In this document: positions 40,418 to 46,536 of the stretch, one piece after another
How the letters are laid out: each line of letters opens with the position of its first letter
How positions within the stretch are numbered: position 1 is the stretch's first letter
Assembly (NCBI RefSeq): GCF_001293525.1
Contig: NZ_BBYR01000006.1
Coordinates: forward strand, 62,001 to 126,000
DNA: 64,000 nt
Reading direction: 5' to 3'
Origin: Pseudideonella sakaiensis
Lineage (GTDB): Bacteria; Pseudomonadota; Gammaproteobacteria; Burkholderiales; Burkholderiaceae_C
Position numbers and translations under genes: made by a program
Notes under the pieces: model-generated
What the model saw: only the letters and a program-made list of their open reading frames with translations
Database searches by the model: none
Told to the model about the DNA's origin: nothing

Positions 40418-41707
40418 TCAAAGGGTCTGCGAGATCTCCAGGAGCGGCTTCAAACCCGTCCCGAAGCGGCTGATGGCAGCGCGGTTCGAGCGCAGTTCAC
40501 CATAAGGCAGATAGCGGATGCCGAGTTCGGACACGCGAGAGAATGCAGGGCGCCGCAGTTGCTGCGCAACCTCGTCGCGCCGGTCGTCGGGCGCGACCAG
40601 GAACATCGTGGTGCCCGCCGCCACCGCGCTGCCAAGCGCCAAGTCCAGCATGCGCACGATGCCGGAGTAGATGGAGGTCGAATGCTCGACCTCGAAGGCG
40701 GCCGCGACGCGCCCGCCCGCAGCCTCGAGCCAGACCACGTCGATCAGGCGTACCGACTCGGCGGCGCCGTCGAGCTCGACGGGCAGACACTCGAGGCAGC
40801 CGTCGCCGAGTCGTCCGTCCAGGTAGTCGCGCGAGCGATCGTTCGACGCGATCCACACCTGGAAGCCCAGGCCGAGGCCGAGATCACGCAGCCAACCCTG
40901 GATCTCCGTATGCGTGGTGTCGCTCTCGCGCTCGAGCGACCACTGCCGGTGCTGCGCGGCCGTCTCCTCCCGCACGCGCGCGAGGTCCGCCTGCCACGAC
41001 CGCGCCGCCGCCAGATCGTGCTCGCGCGGCGGCGCGTCGTAGCGACCGGAGCCGATGTCGAACAGCAGGCCCGCGACCGCGCCAAGGTCGTTGGACAGGC
41101 GCGAGCGATGGTCGGCGTTCAGGCGCATGACCCCTTCGCGCATCGACAGGTAGTGGTCCCAGCGCCCCAGCTTGACGTTGCTGCCCGTCAGCGCGTTGTA
41201 GCCCCGCACGATCGCGGTGTTGAACGGGACGACAAGTGTCGGGTGGATGAAGTACAGCAGATTGGCCACGGCCGGCCCCAGGCCCTTGACCTGCTGGGCG
41301 TCAAGCCGGCGGATCGCATCGATCACTGCCTCGGCCGTGTCACAGCAGTCACAGGCATGCAGCAGTCGCCCGAAGGCACGCTGGTTGTCCTCGCTCTCGT
41401 AGATGTCCGGGATGCGCAGCTTGGGCTTCCACAAGAAGGCGTGGTCCGCACCCTTGAAGATCTGCCGCTGCTCGGCGATCGACGACACGACAGTCTCCAG
41501 CGTCGAGCCCCGATAGACGTTGCCGAAACTTCCACCGTCGATCTCGCGCACGATCTGCGCGATGCCGCGCCGGATTGAGCGGAAGTTCTTCAGGCGCTCT
41601 TCCCACAGGAACCACGTGCGGTACGTCGCATGCGGATCGGCCTTCCAACGGTCGATCAGGGCGTCCCGCTGTGCGGCGGGGGTCATCGGCAAGACGGCTT
41701 GTTCCAT
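40418..41707 (-). CDS. Predicted restriction-type nuclease
   Basis: The product of about 430 residues starts MEQAVLPMTPAAQRDALIDR. Around residue 130 there is VKGLGPAVANLLYFIHPTLV, a helix-hairpin-helix-like DNA-binding stretch. Near the C terminus, RLIDVVWLEAAGGRVAAAFE with VEHSTSIYSGIVRMLDLA gives D-x(n)-E-x-E-H, a PD-(D/E)XK-like arrangement (lysine replaced by His or absent). Proteins of this build are usually labelled type II restriction-like, and no methyltransferase partner is adjacent. A two-Cys motif (CDCC) sits near residue 115. It is on the same strand and 35 nt before the AraC-type gene. The start could also be the ATG at 41725. Confidence 0.55.
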   Translation of the reverse strand: MEQAVLPMTPAAQRDALIDRWKADPHATYRTWFLWEERLKNFRSIRRGIAQIVREIDGGSFGNVYRGSTLETVVSSIAEQRQIFKGADHAFLWKPKLRIPDIYESEDNQRAFGRLLHACDCCDTAEAVIDAIRRLDAQQVKGLGPAVANLLYFIHPTLVVPFNTAIVRGYNALTGSNVKLGRWDHYLSMREGVMRLNADHRSRLSNDLGAVAGLLFDIGSGRYDAPPREHDLAAARSWQADLARVREETAAQHRQWSLERESDTTHTEIQGWLRDLGLGLGFQVWIASNDRSRDYLDGRLGDGCLECLPVELDGAAESVRLIDVVWLEAAGGRVAAAFEVEHSTSIYSGIVRMLDLALGSAVAAGTTMFLVAPDDRRDEVAQQLRRPAFSRVSELGIRYLPYGELRSNRAAISRFGTGLKPLLEISQTL

Positions 41708-41795
41708 GGCCTGCAAGCTTAGCGCCATCGCTATTGGCGCCACCGCAGCCGCGTGCAATGCATGTCCACTCCCGGCAGCGTCTGTCGGTCGATCC

Positions 41796-41809
41796 TGACG
41801 ATATCGTCA
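41796..41809. promoter_or_regulatory. CusR/CopR-like box (TGAC-N6-GTCA)
   Basis: TGACGATATCGTCA is a perfect 14-bp palindrome, TGAC-N6-GTCA, identical in half-sites and spacing to the box at 34304-34323. It lies 120 nt upstream of the secreted 94-residue protein gene at 41929. Confidence 0.55.
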
Positions 41810-41928
41810 TCAATCGGTCAGGTTCTGGTCGGCCAAGGCCGCGTACCGTGATCTCCTCCCCTGCAGCAAGCCAGGGAAGACGTCGCTGCCAATCCCTGGA
41901 AGCGCGCACTTTGAAGAAGGAGAAGGAC

Positions 41929-42213
41929 ATGAGGACTATCGCAGCCTTGCTGGCGCTCGCCGCTCTGGCGGTCGGCTCGGCGTCGGCGGCATCCGCCGGA
42001 ACGGAAGGTGCCGCCACCGGCGTCGCGCTGGTGGTCGCCAAGCGCCTTGGCGGAAACGCGCCATCGACCGCCCTTGCCGAGGTGGAGATGTCGGGCGTTC
42101 CGATGCGCCAAGCGACAGTCGGCCTGGGCGCGCAGCGACTGACTGCGGCGACGCCCTTTGCGTCGGTGGTGAATGTGTCGGGCGTACCTTTGGCGCGCGC
42201 CAAGCGACCTTGA
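41929..42213 (+). CDS. Small secreted protein, copper-box controlled (hypothetical)
   Basis: A strong ribosome site (GAAGAAGGAGAAGGAC) precedes the ATG. The 94-residue product has a signal peptide (MRTIAALLALAALAVGSASA) and a short mature part (VALVVAKRLGGNAPSTALAE, VEMSGVPMRQATVGLGAQRL, NVSGVPLARAKRP) without cysteine. No family is recognised. The upstream TGAC-N6-GTCA palindrome suggests it is induced with the copper genes. Confidence 0.65.
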   Translation: MRTIAALLALAALAVGSASAASAGTEGAATGVALVVAKRLGGNAPSTALAEVEMSGVPMRQATVGLGAQRLTAATPFASVVNVSGVPLARAKRP

Positions 42214-42244
42214 CAGATGGGCTTCCCGTCCAGGTCACGCCCCA

Positions 42245-42691
42245 TCAGACGGGAGCCCTCGCACCGGCCAGAGTTTCGATGATCGGGCAGGCCTGCATTG
42301 GCCCAGTCTGCTTGCAGCGATGCAGCAACTCGGACAGCGCCTCACGCATTCGATGCAGGTCCGCAAGTTTGTCCTCGATCTGGCCCAGCCGCGCCTGGGT
42401 GACCGACTGGATGGCCCGGCGGTTGCGGCCGTCTTCCAGGTCCAGCAGGGTACGCACCTCGTCCAGCGTGAAACCGAGCGTCTGCGCGCGCTTGATGAAC
42501 GCGATTCGGTCGATCGTCGCAGCGGGATAGACGCGAAAGCCGCCGTTCGCCGCCGGCACGCGCAGCAGTCCGCGGGACTGGTAGTAGCGCACCGTCTCCA
42601 CGCCCACCCCGGCTGCCTTGGCAAGGCGTCCAATGGTCAAGGGAGAAGGTGTCTCCAGTGACGGGGGGCCTGCGACCACCCTTTTTTTCAT
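42245..42691 (-). CDS. MerR-family metal-responsive regulator
   Basis: The 148-residue product has the MerR winged HTH (LTIGRLAKAAGVGVETVRYY, QSRGLLRVPAANGGFRVYP), the coupling helix (DEVRTLLDLEDG, then QIEDKLADLHRMREALSELL) and a metal loop CKQTGPMQACPIIETL. The two loop cysteines are eight residues apart, as Cys117 and Cys126 in MerR (CueR has seven between). The third MerR cysteine (Cys82, normally GTHCEE) is missing: the sequence is GRNRRA. This suggests Cu(I)/Ag(I)-type rather than Hg(II) sensing. No mer genes are nearby, but a mer-like promoter lies at 43338-43369. Confidence 0.88.
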   Translation of the reverse strand: MKKRVVAGPPSLETPSPLTIGRLAKAAGVGVETVRYYQSRGLLRVPAANGGFRVYPAATIDRIAFIKRAQTLGFTLDEVRTLLDLEDGRNRRAIQSVTQARLGQIEDKLADLHRMREALSELLHRCKQTGPMQACPIIETLAGARAPV

Positions 42692-42784
42692 GGCGGAATG
42701 GTACGTCCGGATTCCGTAGTTGACCCCAGAGCTGGTTTGACGACGATCAACCTTTCCGATGCGATGTCCGGCGAGACTTCCACG

Positions 42785-42803
42785 GTAGATTCTGCGAATC
42801 TAC
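42785..42803. promoter_or_regulatory. 8-bp inverted repeat upstream of the 146-residue gene
   Basis: GTAGATTC (42785-42792) and GAATCTAC (42796-42803) are exact reverse complements with a 3-nt gap, 18 nt before the ATG at 42822. It could be an operator overlapping the ribosome-binding region or a leader hairpin. Confidence 0.6.
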
Positions 42804-42821
42804 GCACGCAACTGCTTCAAC

Positions 42822-43262
42822 ATGACCCTGACCGCCAGCCGCCACCACAAGCGCAGCATCGCCCTCACGATGTTGCTCGTGTGGGTGTTCGCGCTGCTGT
42901 CCGGAGTGGCGAACGCCTGTCTGACGGAACCGCGCGGCGAATTGGCGCATGCCGGCACGCAGGTTTCGCAGGCAGACCATCCGGCACCAGCCGCTTTGCA
43001 ACCCCACGATGCGGATCAAGCGCAGCACGGCGAACACCCCGACAAGGCACCGTGCCAGAAGTCCTGCGACGCTTCGTCGCAGACGCTGCTGAAGCAACTT
43101 CCCAAGTTCGACACGCCTGATCTGCAAGCCCTGGTCCCTGCGACTCACAGGCAGGTCAGCGACCTGCACATGGCGCCGGCCGCCCTGGTCCGCGCCGCCC
43201 TTGCAGCGGTTCCACCGCCCTCACCCCCTCCGCGGGTGCAGTTCTCCCGGCTCGCGCTGTAG
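42822..43262 (+). CDS. Secreted Cys/His-containing copper-locus protein, second paralogue
   Basis: The 146-residue product mirrors the protein at 33157-33618: hydrophobic segment ending in LSGVANACLTE, a middle stretch with His and two Cys (HDADQAQHGEHPDKAPCQKS then CDASSQTL), and the terminal FSRLAL. It carries fewer cysteines. No strong Shine-Dalgarno is seen, and an 8-bp dyad lies just before the start. Role is unknown; copper binding is inference from context. Confidence 0.65.
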   Translation: MTLTASRHHKRSIALTMLLVWVFALLSGVANACLTEPRGELAHAGTQVSQADHPAPAALQPHDADQAQHGEHPDKAPCQKSCDASSQTLLKQLPKFDTPDLQALVPATHRQVSDLHMAPAALVRAALAAVPPPSPPPRVQFSRLAL

Positions 43263-43337
43263 CGCGCGGCCTCTAGCCGCGGCGACGGACGCTTCAGTGC
43301 GTCCCTTGCCGACGGCCCGCCACGCGGCACCGGCCTG

Positions 43338-43369
43338 TTGACTCCGTAGCTGGCTACGGACTGCAAAGT
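43338..43369 (+). promoter_or_regulatory. mer-like MerR-family promoter/operator
   Basis: TTGACT (43338-43343) is followed by CCGTAGCTGGCTACGG (43344-43359), a 6-bp dyad, and a -10-like CAAAGT (43364-43369). The order and dyad CCGTA-N-TACGG match PmerT (TTGACTCCGTAC...GTACGG...TAAGGT). The spacer is 20 bp, one more than in the classical mer promoter. It would drive the Met-rich protein gene at 43459 and probably those following. The MerR-family gene at 42245 is the natural candidate regulator. Confidence 0.75.
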
Positions 43370-43458
43370 CGGACCGCGAGTCGCGGCATCACACCCCCGA
43401 CCGGCCGTCAGGCCGACCACCCGCCGACCGATCGTTCTCTCGCTTCCAGGAGGCTTCC

Positions 43459-43893
43459 ATGTTCCGTTTCCGCACCCTCGCCGCTATCGCGACTCTCGCT
43501 GCCGTGTCCACGGCTTCGTTCGCACAGGACGACCAGCACAAGGCCCATCACCCTGCCGGTGCCGCCTCCGCGGCGATGCCTGCGCCGGCCACCGGCAAGC
43601 CGGCCGACATGCCCGGCATGGCCATGATGGACAAGCACATGAAGGCCATGCAGGCCATGCACGAGAAGATGGCCGGCGCGAAGACTCCGGCGGAGCGCGA
43701 GGCCCTGATGGCCGAGCACATGAAGCTCATGCAGGAAGGCATGTCGATGATGGGCGGCATGGCGCCCGGGAAGGCGCCAGCCAACGCTGCCGCGCGCCAG
43801 CAGATGATGGAGAAGCGCATGGACATGATGCAGTCGATGATGCAGATGATGATGGACCGCATGCCCATGTCGCCTGCCGCTCCGGCCAAGTGA
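43459..43893 (+). CDS. Methionine-rich periplasmic protein
   Basis: The 144-residue product has a signal peptide (MFRFRTLAAIATLAAVSTAS) and a mature part that is about a fifth methionine (PADMPGMAMMDKHMKAMQAM, KLMQEGMSMMGGMAPG, MMEKRMDMMQSMMQMMMDRM). Such Met-rich helical proteins bind Cu(I) or Ag(I) through thioethers. An AGGAGGCTTCC ribosome site precedes the ATG. It is the first gene behind the mer-like promoter and begins the plus-strand copper operon. Confidence 0.85.
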   Translation: MFRFRTLAAIATLAAVSTASFAQDDQHKAHHPAGAASAAMPAPATGKPADMPGMAMMDKHMKAMQAMHEKMAGAKTPAEREALMAEHMKLMQEGMSMMGGMAPGKAPANAAARQQMMEKRMDMMQSMMQMMMDRMPMSPAAPAK

Positions 43894-43971
43894 CTCTCGT
43901 ACGCGCCCGAAAGCACCGGTCGAACCCTTCGATTCGCCGGGCCGAACCGAGAGCCGCACAGGAGTCCTTCC

Positions 43972-44283
43972 ATGGATCATGACCACGACCAGCCAAACCG
44001 CCGAGCCCGCGGTTTCTGGCGCAGCCGATATGCCATCGGACTGCTGGTGTTCGCAGCGATTGCCCTGTTCTTCCTGCTGACCGAACACCGCGCGCACACC
44101 CTGGGCGCCTTGCCCTACCTGCTGCTGGCTGCGTCACCGTTCCTGCACATCTTCATGCACCGCGGCCACGGACATGGCCACGGTCACGGCGGCGCAGACG
44201 ACGGCAAGGGATCTTCGGGCGACCGCGCCGCAGATGCGGGCGCGTCCGAAGGGCGCTCCCGTACGACGCAGCACCACCACTGA
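43972..44283 (+). CDS. DUF2933 membrane protein
   Basis: The 103-residue product has one long hydrophobic hairpin (RYAIGLLVFAAIALFFLLTE; LPYLLLAASPFLHIFMHRGH) and His-rich ends (MDHDHDQ; HGHGHGHGG; QHHH). This is the DUF2933 pattern, small membrane proteins of unknown role that regularly occur with copper genes. The ribosome site is AGGAG six bases before the ATG. Confidence 0.85.
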   Translation: MDHDHDQPNRRARGFWRSRYAIGLLVFAAIALFFLLTEHRAHTLGALPYLLLAASPFLHIFMHRGHGHGHGHGGADDGKGSSGDRAADAGASEGRSRTTQHHH

Positions 44284-44289
44284 GGGGAC

Positions 44290-44946
44290 ATGCAGATGAG
44301 TCACGACCAACCCGGCTACGGACTGTGGATGCTGGTCATCCTCAATTCAGCCATCTTCCTGATGTTCGCCTTCAGCTTCTTCAAGCCGCAGACCGGACGC
44401 GACTGGCGCACCTTCGGGGCCTTCGCGGCCTTCGTGGTCGCGCTGTTCGTCGAGATGTACGGCTTCCCGCTGACGATCTACCTGATGTCGGGCTGGCTCC
44501 AGACGAAGTACCCCAGCCTGGACCTGATGTCGCACAACACCGGGCACCTCTGGTCGACGCTGCTCGGCGAGAAGGGCGATCCGCACTTCGGGGTGCTGCA
44601 CATCGCGAGCTACGTCTTCCTGGGGCTCGGCTTCTACCTGCTGTCCGCGGCCTGGAACGTGCTGTACCACGCCCAGCGCGCCAACCGGCTGGCAACGACC
44701 GGCCCCTACGCCCGCATCCGCCACCCGCAGTACGTCGCCTTCGTGATGATCCTGCTGGGCTTCCTGCTCCAGTGGCCCACGCTGCTGACGCTGGTGATGT
44801 TCCCGATCCTGGTGGCCATGTACGGGCGTCTTGCCGTCACGGAGGAACGCGAGATGCGCGAGCGTTTCGGCACCGAGTTCGACGCCTACGCCGCGCGCAC
44901 GCCGCGCTTCGTCCCCGCGCTGGGCGGCCGCGCCTCGGCTGCCTGA
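44290..44946 (+). CDS. Isoprenylcysteine-carboxylmethyltransferase-like membrane protein
   Basis: The 218-residue product has four to five membrane segments and the cofactor-binding end of the ICMT/PEMT family: TTGPYARIRHPQYVAFVMIL and VTEEREMRERFGTEFDAYAA. In these families that region binds S-adenosylmethionine. Close homologues are common beside copper-resistance genes, where the substrate is unknown. It starts 6 nt after the DUF2933 stop. An alternative start is the ATG at 44296. Confidence 0.85.
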   Translation: MQMSHDQPGYGLWMLVILNSAIFLMFAFSFFKPQTGRDWRTFGAFAAFVVALFVEMYGFPLTIYLMSGWLQTKYPSLDLMSHNTGHLWSTLLGEKGDPHFGVLHIASYVFLGLGFYLLSAAWNVLYHAQRANRLATTGPYARIRHPQYVAFVMILLGFLLQWPTLLTLVMFPILVAMYGRLAVTEEREMRERFGTEFDAYAARTPRFVPALGGRASAA

Positions 44947-45023
44947 GGCCAGCGATCGCGTGAGAAAGACAACCGGAGCTGCACCGTGGTCCACAACGTA
45001 GTACAGCCTCGCGGGAGACTATC

Positions 45024-45629
45024 GTGACGAATTCCGTCCTCTCTGCCGGTTCGCCAGACGATGCGGACCGTCGGCTCTGGCTCGGCGCGGCAACGGCCGC
45101 CAGCGGCGCTGGATTGGTCGCCACCGCGGTGCCCTTCGTGGCCTCATTCGCGCCCAGCGAGAAGGCGCGCGCACTGGGCGCGCCGGTCGACGTCGACCTG
45201 GGCAGCTTGCGCCCCGGCGAACTGCGCACCGTGGAGTGGCGCGGCAAGCCGGTGTTCGTGCTGCGCCGCACGCCCGAGATGATCGACGCGCTGGTTCGGC
45301 ACGACGCCCTGCTTGCCGACCCACAGTCGCGGCGGTCGGAGCAGCCCGAAGCCGCACACAACGCGCTGCGCTCGAGCCGGCCCGACCTGGCGGTGATCGA
45401 GGCGGTGTGCACCCACCTGGGTTGCGTCCCCACCTTCCGACCCACGCCAGGGAGCCCGGACATCGGCGCGCAGTGGCCCGGCGGCTTCTACTGCCCCTGC
45501 CACGGGTCGAAGTTCGACCTCGCCGGTCGCGTGTTCAAAAACGTGCCGGCACCGACAAACCTGACCGTGCCACCGCATCGCTTCCTCTCCGAGGCCGCGC
45601 TGCTGATCGGCGCGGATCCAAGCACCTGA
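45024..45629 (+). CDS. Rieske iron-sulfur protein (PetA-like), orphan
   Basis: The GTG at 45024 follows GGGAG with a 6-nt gap. The 201-residue product has an N-terminal membrane anchor (WLGAATAASGAGLVATAVPF) and the 2Fe-2S motifs CTHLGC and CPCHGS with the C-terminal basin (GRVFKNVPAPTNLTVPP). This is the ubiquinol-cytochrome c reductase Rieske subunit layout. No cytochrome b or c1 gene is adjacent, so it is a second copy or a separate redox protein. It follows the methyltransferase-like gene in the same direction and is 10 nt before ppk2. Confidence 0.85.
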   Translation: MTNSVLSAGSPDDADRRLWLGAATAASGAGLVATAVPFVASFAPSEKARALGAPVDVDLGSLRPGELRTVEWRGKPVFVLRRTPEMIDALVRHDALLADPQSRRSEQPEAAHNALRSSRPDLAVIEAVCTHLGCVPTFRPTPGSPDIGAQWPGGFYCPCHGSKFDLAGRVFKNVPAPTNLTVPPHRFLSEAALLIGADPST

Positions 45630-45639
45630 AGATCCCGCC

Positions 45640-46512
45640 ATGTCCAAGAAGCACAAGAAGCAAGACAAGCACGACAAGATCGGCTCCGGCGCGGACAGCG
45701 CAGGCGGAGCGGCCGCACCGAGGCCGGACGACGCAACGCCCTCGGACCGATCCCTGTCGAGGGAGGAATACGAGGCGCAACTGCACGTGCTGCAGGTCGA
45801 GCTGGTCAAGCTGCAACGCCACTTCATCCGCTGCCAGGACCGGATCCTCGTGGTGCTCGAAGGCCGTGACGCCGCCGGCAAGGACGGCAGCATCAAGCGC
45901 ATCGTCGAGTACCTCAGCCCGCGCGAAACCCGCGTCGTGGCGCTGGGCAAGCCTTCAGATCGCGAGCGCAGCGGCTGGTACTTCCAGCGCTATGTGCCGC
46001 ACCTGCCCGTGGCCGAGGAACTCGTGCTGTTCAACCGCAGTTGGTACAACCGTGCTGGCGTCGAGCACGTCATGGGCTTCTGCACCAAGGAGCAGCACGA
46101 AGAGTTCATGCACTCGGTGCCGAAGTTCGAGGAGATGCTGGTCGGATCGGGCATCAAGCTGTTGAAGTACTACCTCGACGTCAGCAAGGACGAACAGGTC
46201 AGGCGCCTCGAGGAACGCCGCCGCGATCCGCTCAAGCAATGGAAGTCGAGCCCGATCGACGCGGTGGCGGTCAGGCACTGGAAGGCGTACTCCGCCGCCC
46301 GCGACGCCATGCTGATGCGCACGCACACGGCGACGGCGCCGTGGCGAATCGTGCGCGCCGACAACAAGCGCCTGGCCCGGCTCAACCTGATGCGCGACAT
46401 CCTTTCGCGGCTCCACTACGCGGGCCGGAAGGACAAGCTCGTGCGACCCGACCCCGACATCGTGTTCGAGTTCTCCCCCGATTGCCTCGAGGCCGGCCGG
46501 CTGGCCCGCTGA
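45640..46512 (+). CDS. ppk2: Polyphosphate kinase 2
   Basis: The 290-residue product has a lysine-rich head (MSKKHKKQDKHDKIG), the Walker A region VVLEGRDAAGKDGSIKRIVE, Walker B-like lid residues (SWYNRAGVEHVMGFCT) and the DxxxxRLEER segment (DVSKDEQVRRLEERRRDP). PPK2 transfers phosphate between polyphosphate and nucleotides (AMP/ADP/GDP depending on class). One catalytic domain of normal length is present. Its neighbours (Rieske, P1B ATPase, CopA) and the nucleotide genes further downstream suggest polyphosphate use under metal stress. Confidence 0.93.
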   Translation: MSKKHKKQDKHDKIGSGADSAGGAAAPRPDDATPSDRSLSREEYEAQLHVLQVELVKLQRHFIRCQDRILVVLEGRDAAGKDGSIKRIVEYLSPRETRVVALGKPSDRERSGWYFQRYVPHLPVAEELVLFNRSWYNRAGVEHVMGFCTKEQHEEFMHSVPKFEEMLVGSGIKLLKYYLDVSKDEQVRRLEERRRDPLKQWKSSPIDAVAVRHWKAYSAARDAMLMRTHTATAPWRIVRADNKRLARLNLMRDILSRLHYAGRKDKLVRPDPDIVFEFSPDCLEAGRLAR

Positions 46513-46536
46513 CATCCCATCCAAAGGACTTATTCC

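Noticed and set aside
42245-42691. Mercury resistance operon
   Set aside because: The regulator lacks the third MerR cysteine and no merT, merP or merA genes are present.
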